The notes: generated by a model from the sequence alone, not told the origin. 64,000 nucleotides of DNA from Tissierella sp. P1 (GCF_002266425.1 NZ_NPMN01000003.1:124001-188000); one strand, 5' to 3'. Counted from the stretch's first letter, positions 35,930-45,024 are shown. Numbers and translations are program-made.

Positions 35930-35956
35930 TTAGCACTCAATGACATAGAGTGCTAA
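35930..35956 (+). promoter_or_regulatory. CIRCE operator (HrcA binding site)
   Basis: A perfect match to the consensus: TTAGCACTC (35930-35938), 9 bases, GAGTGCTAA (35948-35956). HrcA binds it to repress the hrcA-grpE-dnaK-dnaJ operon until heat shock. Confidence 0.97.
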
Positions 35957-35998
35957 TAAAACTATCTAGTATGTGAAAGAATACTGAGGTGATTAAAT

Positions 35999-37051
35999 AT
36001 GCTAGATGATAGAAAACTTAAAGTTCTTTATGCGATTATCAACTCTTATATAAATAGTGCAGAACCTATAGGTTCTAGAACAATAACTAAGCAATATGAT
36101 TTAGGAGTAAGTTCAGCAACTATAAGAAATGAGATGTCAGATCTAGAAGAGTTAGGATATTTAAATAAACCACATTCTTCTGCAGGAAGAATTCCATCAG
36201 ATAAAGCTTATAGATTATATGTAGATGAAATTTTAAAGAGTAAAAAGCCTAGGTTAGATTTAATAAAAAAAGATGAGATAAAAAAAATATTAGCTAGTGA
36301 ATCTAGAGAGATAGAACAACTGCTTCAAAATTCAGCAAAAGTCCTATCGGCAATAACTAGTTATACGGCTCTTGCAATATCTCCACAGTTAATGGGTTCA
36401 AAAATAAAACATATTCAATTAATACCAATTGATAATCAACAAGTATTGATGGTTTTAGTTACTAATACTGGAGTAGTTAAAAATTCAATTTTTAGGCTAA
36501 ATAAAGAGATTCCTGAAGAACAAATTAATATAATGTCTAATTTTTTGAATGATAGATTAAAGGGACTATCAGTAGATGAAATAAATGAAGAAGTTTCCAA
36601 TGGAATTATTAAGGAGATATATGATTATAAGGTTATCATAGACGGGATTATACCTATTATAAATCAATCTATGGAAGATATAGATAATGTTGATTTATAT
36701 GCTGATGGGATAACCAAAATACTCAATTTCCCAGAGTACAGAGACTTAGAGAAAGCTAAATCTTTTATATCTTTTATAGAAGATAAAGATTTGGTACTAA
36801 ATCTTTTACTGAATGATTCTCTATCTCAAGATATTGAAATAACAATTGGTAATGAAAACATTTATGATCCTATAAAGGACTGTAGCTTGATTACAACTAC
36901 CTACAGGTTAGGAGAAAGAACTATAGGTAAAATTGGAATAATTGGTCCTACGAGGATGGATTATTTAAAGCTAGTAAATACTTTGCATTTATTTTCTGTA
37001 AATATTACAGAGATTATAAATATGTTGATGAGTAAACATATATCAAAATAA
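35999..37051 (+). CDS. hrcA: Heat-inducible transcription repressor HrcA
   Basis: HrcA represses class I heat-shock genes through CIRCE and is kept active by GroEL. The 350-aa protein has the N-terminal winged helix (YINSAEPIGSRTITKQY, then SSATIRNEMSDLEELGYL) and SSAGRIPSDKAYRLYVD, both highly conserved. The C-terminus has the GAF-like region ending with LGERTIGKIGIIGPTRMDY. CIRCE 43 bases upstream implies autoregulation. Confidence 0.97.
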   Translation: MLDDRKLKVLYAIINSYINSAEPIGSRTITKQYDLGVSSATIRNEMSDLEELGYLNKPHSSAGRIPSDKAYRLYVDEILKSKKPRLDLIKKDEIKKILASESREIEQLLQNSAKVLSAITSYTALAISPQLMGSKIKHIQLIPIDNQQVLMVLVTNTGVVKNSIFRLNKEIPEEQINIMSNFLNDRLKGLSVDEINEEVSNGIIKEIYDYKVIIDGIIPIINQSMEDIDNVDLYADGITKILNFPEYRDLEKAKSFISFIEDKDLVLNLLLNDSLSQDIEITIGNENIYDPIKDCSLITTTYRLGERTIGKIGIIGPTRMDYLKLVNTLHLFSVNITEIINMLMSKHISK

Positions 37052-37076
37052 TCATAACATTATAAGAGGTGATGTA

Positions 37077-37613
37077 ATGAAGAACAAGGATCAGGATAAA
37101 AAAGAAAACTCAGAGGTAATAGAAGAGGATATCTGTAAGGAGGAAATTGAAGAAACTAGTAAAGACTTAGAAGAAGCTTTAGAATCAAAGGATAAAGAAC
37201 TAGAGGAATTAAATAATAAGTTATTAAGACTTCAGGCCGATTTTATTAACTTTAGGAAAAGAGCTGAAAAAGAGAAGGAGAGTACTATATCTTATGCTTT
37301 AGAATCCTTCGTATGTAATCTATTGCCTATAATAGATAATTTCCAAAGAGCCATGGAATCAGAAAATGATAAGGAAAATAATTTCTATAAAGGGATAGAA
37401 ATGATATATCAGCAATTAATGAAGGTTCTTAATGAGAATGGAGTTGAACAGATTAAATCTCTAGGAGAAAGTTTCGATCCAAATTTCCATCATGCAGTAT
37501 TCATGGAAGAGTCTAATGATTATGAGGAAGGTAAGATAACAGAAGTTCTACAAAATGGATATATACTAAAAGATAGAGTTATAAGACCATCTATGGTTAA
37601 AGTAGCAAAATAA
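37077..37613 (+). CDS. grpE: Nucleotide exchange factor GrpE
   Basis: GrpE releases ADP from DnaK. The 178-aa protein has a long acidic, coiled-coil N-terminus (residues 1-55) and the conserved LRLQADFINFRKRAEKEKE, LPIIDNFQRAM and C-terminal beta domain EVLQNGYILKDRVIRPSMV. GAGGTGATG precedes the ATG. CIRCE-regulated operon, between hrcA and dnaK. Confidence 0.97.
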   Translation: MKNKDQDKKENSEVIEEDICKEEIEETSKDLEEALESKDKELEELNNKLLRLQADFINFRKRAEKEKESTISYALESFVCNLLPIIDNFQRAMESENDKENNFYKGIEMIYQQLMKVLNENGVEQIKSLGESFDPNFHHAVFMEESNDYEEGKITEVLQNGYILKDRVIRPSMVKVAK

Positions 37614-37636
37614 CATTTATTTAAGGAGGAGTTTTT

Positions 37637-39454
37637 ATGGGAAAAATAATTGGGATTGACTTAGGTACTACAAATTCATGTGTCGCTGTTATGGAAGGTG
37701 GAGAGCCTATTATTATACCTAATTTAGAGGGAAATAGAACAACACCATCTATAGTAGCATTTACAAAAGATGGAGAAAGACTTGTTGGGGAGACTGCAAA
37801 AAGACAAGCTATTACAAATCCAGATAGAACTATAGCATCGATTAAGAGAAAAATGGGTTCTGACCATAAAGTAAATATAGATAGTAAAAATTATTCACCA
37901 GAAGAGATATCAGCTATGATTTTACAAAAAATTAAAATGGATGTTGAAAACTACTTAGGGGAGACAGTTTCTGAGGCAGTAATCACAGTACCAGCATATT
38001 TTACAGATAGCCAAAGACAGGCAACAAAGGATGCAGGGAAAATTGCTGGATTAGAAGTAAAGAGAATCATTAATGAGCCAACAGCAGCTGCATTAGCTTA
38101 TGGAATGGATAAGGAACATGGTCAGCATAAGATAATGGTATTTGACCTTGGGGGTGGTACTTTTGACGTATCCATACTAGAGCTTGGAGATGGAGTATTT
38201 GAGGTATTAGCTACTCGTGGAAACAACCACCTAGGTGGAGATGACTTTGACGAAGCTTTGGTAAATTATATAGCAGAACAGTTTAAGAAAGAAAATGGCA
38301 TTGATTTAAAACAAGATAAGATGTCATTACAAAGATTAAAAGAGGCGGCAGAAAAGGCAAAGAAAGAATTATCTTCCACCATGTCAACAAATGTAAATTT
38401 ACCATTTATCACCGCGACTCAGGCAGGACCATTACACTTAAATATGGATATCACAAGAGCTAAATTCAATGAATTAACTTCATCCTTAGTGGATAATACA
38501 TTAGAACCGGTTAGAGAAGCCCTAAAGGATGCTGGACTACAAGCATCTGATATAGAAAAAGTACTTTTAGTTGGAGGCTCCACAAGAATACCAGCTGTGC
38601 AAGAAGCGGTTAAAAAATTAATTGGCAAAGATCCGCAAAAAGATATTAATCCAGATGAATGTGTTGCATTAGGTGCAGCTATTCAAGGTGGAGTACTTGC
38701 AGGTGAAGTTAAAGATATATTATTATTAGATGTTACGCCTTTATCCCTTGGTATTGAAACTCTGGGTGGAGTAACTACTAGATTAATTGAAAGAAATACT
38801 ACAATACCAACTAAGAAGAGTCAAGTATTCTCAACTGCAGCAGACAATCAAACATCAGTAGATATTCATGTTCTGCAAGGTGAGCGTCAAATGGCAAACG
38901 ATAATACTACTTTAGGTAGATTCCAACTAACAGGAATACCACCAGCACAAAGAGGTATTCCACAAATAGAAGTAACTTTTGATATAGATGCTAATGGTAT
39001 TGTAAATGTAAGTGCTAAGGATTTGGGAACAGGAAAAGAACAAAGAATAACTATTACAGCATCAACTAAACTTTCAGATGAGGAAATAGAAAGAAAAGTA
39101 AAAGAGTCAGAAAGATTTGCAGAAGAAGATAAGAAGAAGAAAGAAACAATTGAAATAAGAAATAATGGAGATAATTTAGTTTATCAAACTGAAAAAACTC
39201 TAAAAGAATTAGAAGGAAAGATTTCTGCAGATGAAAAGTCAAAGGTTGAATCTAAGTTGGAAGAGCTTAAAAAATCATTAGAAGGTGATAATTATGATGA
39301 AATTAAGCAAAAAACTGAAGAATTGACAGAAGCTTTCTATTCCATATCTCAAAAAATGTATGAGCAAGCTGGAGCACAAGGTAATCCAGAAGAAGGTGCA
39401 GGACCTAAGGATGATGTAGTAGATGCGGATTATGAAGTGGTAGATGAAGAATAA
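37637..39454 (+). CDS. dnaK: Chaperone DnaK (Hsp70)
   Basis: A 605-aa Hsp70: ATP-driven protein folding chaperone working with DnaJ and GrpE. The nucleotide-binding domain opens [17 protein letters not shown] and contains [17 protein letters not shown] and [12 protein letters not shown]; the substrate domain has [14 protein letters not shown]. The acidic C-terminus ends [17 protein letters not shown] precedes the ATG. Full length, no oddities. Confidence 0.98.
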   Translation: MGKIIGIDLGTTNSCVAVMEGGEPIIIPNLEGNRTTPSIVAFTKDGERLVGETAKRQAITNPDRTIASIKRKMGSDHKVNIDSKNYSPEEISAMILQKIKMDVENYLGETVSEAVITVPAYFTDSQRQATKDAGKIAGLEVKRIINEPTAAALAYGMDKEHGQHKIMVFDLGGGTFDVSILELGDGVFEVLATRGNNHLGGDDFDEALVNYIAEQFKKENGIDLKQDKMSLQRLKEAAEKAKKELSSTMSTNVNLPFITATQAGPLHLNMDITRAKFNELTSSLVDNTLEPVREALKDAGLQASDIEKVLLVGGSTRIPAVQEAVKKLIGKDPQKDINPDECVALGAAIQGGVLAGEVKDILLLDVTPLSLGIETLGGVTTRLIERNTTIPTKKSQVFSTAADNQTSVDIHVLQGERQMANDNTTLGRFQLTGIPPAQRGIPQIEVTFDIDANGIVNVSAKDLGTGKEQRITITASTKLSDEEIERKVKESERFAEEDKKKKETIEIRNNGDNLVYQTEKTLKELEGKISADEKSKVESKLEELKKSLEGDNYDEIKQKTEELTEAFYSISQKMYEQAGAQGNPEEGAGPKDDVVDADYEVVDEE

Positions 39455-39470
39455 ATAACCCATGAAAGAT

Positions 39471-39498
39471 ATGAGCTAAATCATTTGATTTAGCTCAT
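39471..39498 (+). terminator. Hairpin between dnaK and dnaJ
   Basis: ATGAGCTAAATC (39471-39482) pairs exactly with GATTTAGCTCAT (39487-39498). The T tract is weak. It may be a partial terminator or an mRNA-stabilising hairpin that lowers dnaJ relative to dnaK. Confidence 0.6.
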
Positions 39499-39542
39499 AA
39501 ATTTGATATAATTGTATAAGCAAATTAAAGGTTGGTGAAAAG

Positions 39543-40661
39543 ATGAGGGATTACTATGAAATCTTAGGTTTAAATAAAGATGCATCAGAAGATGAAATAA
39601 AGAAAGCATATAGATCTTTAGCAAAGAAATATCATCCTGATTTGAACCCAGATAATAAAGAGGCAGAAGCAAAATTTAAAGAAGCTAATGCAGCCTATGA
39701 AATATTAAGTGACCCAGAGAAAAGATCTAGATATGATAGATTTGGGCATGCAGGGGTAGATCCACAAGCAGGAGGTTTTGGAGAGGGCTTTGGAGGTTTC
39801 GGTGATATCTTTGAAGATATATTTGACATATTCGGTGGAGGAGGATTTAGCAGAGGCTCAAGAAGAACAGGCCCAGTAAGGGGAGCAGACCTAAGATATA
39901 ACTTAAATCTAGAATTTAAAGAGGCTGTTTTTGGAGTAGAGAGAGAAATACAAATTAGAAGAACAGAAAACTGTGAAACTTGTGGTGGAACAGGAGCCAA
40001 ATCAGGTACAGGAAAAGAAACTTGTTCAACCTGTAAAGGTAGGGGAGAAGTGAGATATGCCCAGCAAACTCCTTTTGGTCAATTTGTTAGGACATCTACC
40101 TGCGATGCATGTAATGGAACTGGTGAGATAATTAAAGATAAATGTAATACCTGCGGAGGCACTGGTAAAGAAATAAAAACTAAGAAAATGAAAGTGAAGA
40201 TACCAGCGGGTGTAGATACTGGCTCCATAATTTCTATGAGAGAAGAGGGAGAAGCGGGAGACAGAGGAGGACCTAATGGAGATTTATATATTTATATAAA
40301 TGTGGTGGAAGACCCAATATTTAAACGTTCAGGCAATGATATCTATTTAACAGTACCTATTTCTTTTACCGAGGCAGCACTGGGTGCAGAGATACAGGTA
40401 CCAACTTTAGAAGGTATAACAAGTCATAATATTCAAGAAGGAACTCAGACAGGAACAGAATTTAGACTCAAGAACATGGGAGTGCCAAATCTTAAAGGAT
40501 ATGGAAGAGGAGACCTTTTCTTTACTGTAGAAGTTAAGGTTCCAACTAAGCTAACTGATAGACAAAAAGAACTATTAAGGGATTTTGCCAATGAAACAGG
40601 GGAAAATATCAAGGAGCATAAAAAAGGTTTCTTTGATAAAGTAAAGGATGCTTTCAACTAA
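39543..40661 (+). CDS. dnaJ: Chaperone DnaJ (Hsp40)
   Basis: DnaJ delivers substrates to DnaK and stimulates its ATPase. The 372-aa protein has the J domain with H-P-D (KKYHPDLNP), a Gly/Phe-rich linker ([20 protein letters not shown]), four C-x2-C-x-G-x-G zinc repeats (about residues 145-215) and the C-terminal substrate domains. Class I (type A) DnaJ. The stop codon lies in the following terminator hairpin. Confidence 0.98.
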   Translation: MRDYYEILGLNKDASEDEIKKAYRSLAKKYHPDLNPDNKEAEAKFKEANAAYEILSDPEKRSRYDRFGHAGVDPQAGGFGEGFGGFGDIFEDIFDIFGGGGFSRGSRRTGPVRGADLRYNLNLEFKEAVFGVEREIQIRRTENCETCGGTGAKSGTGKETCSTCKGRGEVRYAQQTPFGQFVRTSTCDACNGTGEIIKDKCNTCGGTGKEIKTKKMKVKIPAGVDTGSIISMREEGEAGDRGGPNGDLYIYINVVEDPIFKRSGNDIYLTVPISFTEAALGAEIQVPTLEGITSHNIQEGTQTGTEFRLKNMGVPNLKGYGRGDLFFTVEVKVPTKLTDRQKELLRDFANETGENIKEHKKGFFDKVKDAFN

Positions 40662-40690
40662 CAATCACTCCAGGAGTGATTGTTCTTTAT
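40660..40690 (+). terminator. Terminator after dnaJ
   Basis: AACAATCACTC (40660-40670) pairs exactly with GAGTGATTGTT (40674-40684), followed by CTTTAT. The T tract is short and runs into repeat copy B. Confidence 0.7.
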
Positions 40691-40811
40691 AACTAATAGG
40701 AAAGTTCTACCTTTATATTTTTTATTTAGAAATTTTATGACAATGAATTTTAAGCAGATTGCCGAATCTTTGATTTCGTGCAAGTCGCTTATGCAGTGGC
40801 TAAGAAAAGTT
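40685..40811 (+). repeat. Dispersed intergenic repeat, copy B
   Basis: About 127 bases from CTTTATAACTAATAGGAAAG to AAGAAAAGTT, filling most of the dnaJ-prmA gap. It shares TTTTAAGCAGATT, TTTGATTTCGTGCAAG and CTTATGCA with copy A. Hairpins CGAATC/GATTTCG (one bulge) and TGCAAG/CTTATGCA can form. Confidence 0.8.
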
Positions 40812-40911
40812 ATCTCTAATATAACCTTAGAAGCTTTTCTTAAAATCATGGTAGTTTTTCCATGGCTCTTAGGGTATAATTATTTTAGATTTTAAAAAAG
40901 GATGTGTATTT

Positions 40912-41843
40912 ATGAAGTGGACAGAGGTTCAGATAAAAACTACTGCAGAATTAGAAGATTTAGTATCAAATGTTCTATATGATGTAGGTGCTGCAGGACT
41001 TGCCATAGAAGACCCAAGGGACATAATAGAACTATCTCAATCAAAAGAAAAATGGGATTTTGTGGATCCAAGTTTAATAAATCAAGACTTTGATGGAATA
41101 ATAATTAAGGCATATTTTTCTGAGGCAGATGATTTAGAAAATAAAATTGAAGAAATTAAAAATAGAATAAAAAATGATCCAATACTAAATACTGGAGAGA
41201 GTGAAATTATAATAGGCATGGTAGACGATAATGATTGGGCAGAATCTTGGAAAAAGTATTATAAGCCAATTAAGATAGGTGAAAGAATCCTAATAAAACC
41301 TTCTTGGGAAGAATATGTTTTAGAAGAAAATGATATATTAATCGAATTAGATCCAGGTATGGCTTTTGGAACAGGTACCCACGAGACAACTATGATGTGC
41401 ACGGAAGCTTTAGAGAAATATGTAAAGCAAGGAGATATAGTGTATGATATTGGATGTGGAAGTGGAATACTTAGCATAGTTGCAGCAAAACTAGGAGCTG
41501 AAAAGGTAGTGGCAGTAGATCTTGATGAGCTGTGTGTAAAAGTATCCAATGAAAATATAAGGCTAAACGATGTAGATAAGATTATCGAAATAAAGGAAGG
41601 AAATTTATTAGACGTGGTTGAAGGCAAAGCAATATAATAGTTTCAAATATAATAGCGGAAATAATTGCAAAAATGACAAAGGATTTAAAAGCTTATTTAA
41701 AGGAAGATGGCATATTTATTACATCTGGCATTATTGTAGAAAAAATTGAATTAGTGGAAAATGCTTTAGTGGAAAATGGATTTAAAATATTAGATATCAA
41801 GAAGCTAAATGGCTGGGCTTGTATTATAGCTATTAATAGTTAG
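40912..41843 (+). CDS. prmA: Ribosomal protein L11 methyltransferase (frame broken by one missing base)
   Basis: PrmA trimethylates ribosomal protein L11 using SAM. The first 241 codons are intact: N-terminal substrate domain (ELEDLVSNVLYDVGAAGLAIED), then LDPGMAFGTGTHETT and the SAM motif DIGCGSGILSIVAAKLGA. The frame then meets TAA-TAG at 41636. Adding one base after GCA at about 41629 gives K-A-D/N-I-I-V-S-N-I-I-A-E, the expected PrmA motif, and continues to TAG 41843 for 310 aa. Likely a consensus error. It follows dnaJ and precedes rsmE, standard clostridial order. Confidence 0.92.
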
Positions 41844-41854
41844 GTGAATAGATT

Positions 41855-42598
41855 ATGCATAGATTTTTTGTTGAGAAAGAACAAGTTATTGATGAGATAA
41901 TAGAGATAAATGGAACTGATGTAAAACATATAAAGGATGTATTAAGGCTCAAACCTAAGGAAAGAATTGAAATTGCATCAGATGGAATTACTTATACCTG
42001 TGAAATTGAATCTTTATTTAAGGAAAAAATTATTACAAGAATAATAGATGAAGTTAAGGGAGTTAATGAATCGTCAGTTGATATTATTTTATATCAAGGA
42101 CTTGCTAAAGGTAGCAAGATGGATTTAATTATACAAAAGTGCACGGAAATAGGAGTAAAGGAATTTTATCCTGTAGCAACCCATAGATCAGTTGTAAAAA
42201 TAAAAGATATAAAAAAGGAACAATCTAAGGTAGAACGATGGAATAGTATAGCTGATGAAGCTGCAAAACAAAGCAAAAGAGATATTCTTCCTAAAGTAAA
42301 AAATATTATTTCTTTTGATGAAATGGTGGGTATATTAAAAGACGAGGACAATATAATAGTCCCTTATGAAGATGAAAAAGGAAATACAATAAAAGGAAGT
42401 TTGGAAAGCAGCGGAATAAAAAAAATGCATTTAATAATAGGACCTGAAGGAGGATTTGAGCCTAAGGAAATAGAAAAATTAAAATTAATAGGGGCAAGAA
42501 TTGTAACACTAGGACCTAGAATATTAAGGACCGAAACTGCCGGGATTGTTGCATCTACCATAATACTTTATGAGTTGGGAGATATGGGAGTTATTTAG
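41855..42598 (+). CDS. rsmE: 16S rRNA (uracil(1498)-N(3))-methyltransferase
   Basis: RsmE methylates U1498 of 16S rRNA. The 247-aa protein has the N-terminal PUA-like part (MHRFFVEKEQ, HIKDVLRLKP) and the SPOUT knot (LIIGPEGGFEPKEIE, LGPRILRTETAGI). Q-K-C-T-E-I-G-V is also typical. TAGGTG precedes ATG 41855. In related genomes mtaB follows directly; here 2.7 kb of accessory DNA intervenes. Confidence 0.95.
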   Translation: MHRFFVEKEQVIDEIIEINGTDVKHIKDVLRLKPKERIEIASDGITYTCEIESLFKEKIITRIIDEVKGVNESSVDIILYQGLAKGSKMDLIIQKCTEIGVKEFYPVATHRSVVKIKDIKKEQSKVERWNSIADEAAKQSKRDILPKVKNIISFDEMVGILKDEDNIIVPYEDEKGNTIKGSLESSGIKKMHLIIGPEGGFEPKEIEKLKLIGARIVTLGPRILRTETAGIVASTIILYELGDMGVI

Positions 42599-42603
42599 TG
42601 AAT

Positions 42604-42660
42604 AAAGTAGCTTTCTATATTCTGGGGTTTGGGAAAGTAAACCTAAATATGGCTACTTTT
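42604..42660 (+). terminator. Possible terminator after rsmE
   Basis: AAAGTAGC (42604-42611) pairs with GCTACTTT (42652-42659), enclosing an inner stem GTTTGGG-AAAGT-AAAC. It is followed by TTAATT. Confidence 0.45.
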
Positions 42661-42723
42661 AATTCTTGTACACCCCTTATATAATTACTTGTATAATAGA
42701 ATTGAATTTAGCAGACCAAAGAC

Positions 42724-42757
42724 CACTTTTAATAAAAAAGGTGGTTTCTTTATTTTT
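42724..42757 (+). terminator. Probable terminator
   Basis: CCACTTTT (from 42723) and AAAAGGTGG (from 42736) form a stem with small bulges, followed by TTTCTTTATTTTTT. It probably ends + strand transcription after rsmE. Confidence 0.5.
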
Positions 42758-42919
42758 TCAAAACATATTTAGTTGATATAGATTCGCCTTTTCCTTCTAT
42801 GATTTCTCTATCCATAAATTCCTGTAAATAAAATATGCATTTGACCTACTTATGCCTGCTGGACTTTCTAAATCCTTTTTAGTAACATATATATACTCAT
42901 TTAAGTATTCTAGTAGCAT
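42750..42919 (-). pseudogene. C-terminal winged-helix remnant
   Basis: The minus strand encodes two pieces in adjacent frames, YVTKKDLESPAGISRSNAYF and then LQEFMDREIIEGKGESISTK-YVLKK. One added T in a T4 run joins them into about 56 residues. They resemble the HTH that ends Fic-type and similar proteins (recognition helix GISRSNAYFYLQEF). There is no ribosome binding site and no N-terminal domain; a stop lies just upstream, within a perfect palindrome. I read it as a leftover gene fragment. Family assignment is tentative. Confidence 0.5.
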
Positions 42920-42920
42920 A

Positions 42921-42960
42921 GGTTGAAATGATAAATACTTTTATATTTATCATTTCAACC
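42921..42960. repeat. Perfect 17-bp inverted repeat
   Basis: GGTTGAAATGATAAATA (42921-42937) and TATTTATCATTTCAACC (42944-42960) are exact complements over a 6-base loop, with no T tract after it. It lies at the broken edge of the wHTH remnant and before the promoter region of the 63-aa gene. It could be an operator or an element end. Confidence 0.8.
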
Positions 42961-42980
42961 AAATGTGATTATTATATATG

Positions 42981-43013
42981 CTATAATATACACATAAGCA
43001 ATTTATAAGAGTA
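42981..43013 (+). repeat. Duplicated promoter-region segment, copy 1
   Basis: The 33 bases starting CTATAAT-ATACACATAAGC match 43476-43508 at 27 positions. An extended -10 box, TGCTATAAT (42979-42987), overlaps the start. The copy lies 37 bases before the 63-aa gene. Confidence 0.6.
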
Positions 43014-43049
43014 TGAATATATTCTATAAAAATTAAGTGGAGAGATTCT

Positions 43050-43241
43050 ATGAAAAATAAACTTAAACAGGATCGAAAGAGATGGTTGTTTAGTGGGGTT
43101 GTGTGGTCATTTATCTTCTTGGTAAAATTATCCAAGGAAGGACTAACTTTATATCCTATTATAAATGGAATTACAGGTGTTCTATGTTTTGCTAATGCTT
43201 ATATTCGTCATAAAGAAATTATAAAAAATGATGAAGATTAG
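43050..43241 (+). CDS. Small membrane protein (63 aa)
   Basis: A 63-aa protein with a basic start (MKNKLKQDRKRW) and two hydrophobic stretches (LFSGVVWSFIFLVKL and LYPIINGITGVLCFANAYI), ending in a charged tail. GTGGAGAG lies 8 bases upstream of ATG 43050. The composition looks like a genuine small membrane protein, but I do not recognise a family. Its promoter region shares a 33-bp segment with that of the next gene. Confidence 0.6.
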   Translation: MKNKLKQDRKRWLFSGVVWSFIFLVKLSKEGLTLYPIINGITGVLCFANAYIRHKEIIKNDED

Positions 43242-43302
43242 CTTAATGAACATAGGGGATATAGAATCTCAATTTTTATAATTTATCTTAAAAATATCAT
43301 GA

Positions 43303-43367
43303 TTACTAAAATTAAATATTTTATTGAAATACGGTATTATTTAGAAAAGAATTATACCGTATTTTTA
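43303..43367 (+). repeat. Palindromic repeat copy R2
   Basis: The segment from ATTGAAATACGGTATTATTT (43323) to CCGTATTTTTA (43367) matches R1 at 21503-21547 at about 39 of 45 positions; ACTAAAA also precedes both. AAATACGGTAT pairs with ATACCGTATTT, so it can form a hairpin with a trailing T run. The rest of 43242-43586 holds only AT-rich sequence and a duplicated promoter segment. Confidence 0.7.
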
Positions 43368-43475
43368 GATTACATTTTCACCAACTATATATTAATTTAA
43401 CTTATATTGATATATAAATACAAGTTTTGATCTTAATCTAATGAAAATCAGTTTTTTGTAAATATAATACATACT

Positions 43476-43508
43476 CTATAATGTCCACATAAGTAATTCG
43501 TAATAGTA
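43476..43508 (+). repeat. Duplicated promoter-region segment, copy 2
   Basis: CTATAAT-GTCCACATAAGT and onward, 27 of 33 bases identical to 42981-43013. It contains the -10-like TATAAT (43477-43482) and lies about 80 bases upstream of the HEXXH gene. Confidence 0.6.
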
Positions 43509-43586
43509 AAAAATGTGAAATAAGTTTATAGTATCTATAACACTAGCTTAACACGTGAGCTACTTTAATTTAGGAGAGATTAAATT

Positions 43587-44535
43587 ATGAGAAAATTTAA
43601 TGAGCTGGAATTTAAATCATATTTATGGAAGGGACAATTACATGAAGCTGTGAGTTATCTCAGTAAATTTCATGATAAGAAAGATTGGTTTCAGAAGTAC
43701 ATTAATATTTTTGAAAATGGACAATATTATAAAAGAACAGATAATAAGGTTATTGGAGATATAGACAAAATCTATCAAAATTATTATAGAAATGTATTTT
43801 GGATGAATATACCAAACGAAGACGCAAAAAAATTGCTCTTACAAGAATTAACGATTTTTTGTGGAATAAAATCAGATTTGCTAAAGGATGATAATATTGA
43901 AAATGAGAATTGAAAAGATAGTGAAAGCAGAAGGTTATGAATATTTAGGTGGATATACATCAGGATTTTTCGGACCATATATTTGGAAAAACTCCACAAA
44001 AGTAACTTATGAAGTAGAACTGCCAAGTGGTATAGAACCATATACAATCATAATGATGGATGGATTTATATCACGAAGTTGGTTGGATTTTATTTCTTTT
44101 GGGAAAACAGGAACTGGCGGTTGGGTTGGTAAAGATGGGACTTTATGTTGTGTCAGAAGTTCATATGATATAGAAAGTGAGAAATTCAATATTTCATTTT
44201 TGAAGCATGAGGCACAACATGCTTATGATAAGAAAAGATATTTAGATATAACAACCGTTGATTTGGAGTATCGAGCCAAGCTAGTGGAATTGATCTATTG
44301 GCCTGATATTGAAAAAATAAAGACAATATCTAGTGAGGCAGATAATACTAATCCTGATAATGGACATTCAGTAGCAGCGTATAGGATTATTAATGAGATG
44401 TCACGAAAAATATTTGAGTGTGAATATGTAAATGATGAAAAGGTTTGGGAGGATAAAGTAGATAATGTTAAGAAGTATGCTTCAGAACTTTTAGAGGAAA
44501 GTAGTAAAGTTTTGAGATTAGCAAATGTTGTCTAG
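43587..44535 (+). CDS. Putative HEXXH metallopeptidase-like protein (two frames, probably one gene)
   Basis: A first frame (43587-43913, 108 aa) runs into a second (from about 43888 to 44535). The second has no convincing ribosome binding site, and adding one A in GAGAATTG (about 43906-43910) fuses them into about 316 aa. The second part carries LKHEAQHAYD, an H-E-x-x-H zinc motif, with D-L-E-Y-R-A-K-L-V-E-L-I downstream offering possible third ligands, and GFISRSWLDFISFGK. No signal peptide is seen. The fused layout fits my memory of an uncharacterised clostridial family, but I cannot confirm this. It lies between palindromic repeats. Confidence 0.6.
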
Positions 44536-44555
44536 CTCAGAAGTACTAATTTCTA

Positions 44556-44580
44556 ACAATAATAATACACGGTATTCTAT
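44556..44580 (-). repeat. Partial palindromic repeat downstream of the HEXXH gene
   Basis: AATAATAC-ACGGTATTCTA resembles the half-copy at 20827-20843 (AATAATAC-GATATTCTA) and the reverse complement of R2 (ATAATACCGTATTTCAATA). The match is short and gapped. Confidence 0.4.
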
Positions 44581-44583
44581 ATA

Positions 44584-44621
44584 TAAGATAAAGCTCTAGA
44601 TTACTCTAGAGCTTTATCTTA
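44584..44621. terminator. Bidirectional terminator, 16-bp perfect hairpin
   Basis: TAAGATAAAGCTCTAG (44584-44599) pairs exactly with CTAGAGCTTTATCTTA (44606-44621). It separates the + strand HEXXH gene from the minus-strand DUF3888 gene, whose stop codon lies in the right arm. Confidence 0.8.
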
Positions 44622-45024
44622 ACCATGGAGGGATTTCATAACTTTTAATGTGTTCAAAGCCTTCTACTTTGGCTTCTTCACTTGATATTCTGATGGTAAT
44701 ATTATCAATACCAACAGTATTATGAGCACCTGTATAAGGAATTATTTGAATTTTTACTATAAAACATGCTGTGCTCTGACGTTCAATATTTAAAATCTTA
44801 ATATCCCATGGATCACAACAATATGGTTTACCATAATACTCTTCTATTGCTTCTTTTATATAGGGATAAATAAGGGTAGTAAAAATATCCTGATATAATT
44901 CTTCATTTGATCCAGTAGATGAATTGCATTTTGATTCATTAGCTAGTGTGAGTGTAGAATTTAGAGAAAATATGCATACAATTAGTCCAACTATAAGAAT
45001 TATTAAAATAGAATTCTTTTTCAA
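44614..45024 (-). CDS. DUF3888 domain-containing exported protein
   Basis: A 136-aa secreted or membrane-anchored protein. A signal-type segment (SILIILIVGLIVCIFSLNS) is followed by the DUF3888 pattern: ELYQDIFTTLIYPYIKEAIE, EYYGKP, ILNIERQ, IQIIPYTGAHNTVGID and FEHIKSYEIPPW. Function of the family is unknown. TTG at 45024 is the start, about 6 bases after GAGGTG; upstream in-frame GTG codons overlap that site. The 281 bases up to mtaB hold an extended -10 box (TGCTATAAT, 45155-45163) but no gene. Confidence 0.82.
   Translation of the reverse strand: MKKNSILIILIVGLIVCIFSLNSTLTLANESKCNSSTGSNEELYQDIFTTLIYPYIKEAIEEYYGKPYCCDPWDIKILNIERQSTACFIVKIQIIPYTGAHNTVGIDNITIRISSEEAKVEGFEHIKSYEIPPWLR

Noticed and set aside
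20823..44580. Integron-type attC sites for the palindromic repeats
   Set aside because: No attC core sites and no intI-type integrase are visible. The recombinase remnant looks phage-type and is too incomplete to link to the repeats.
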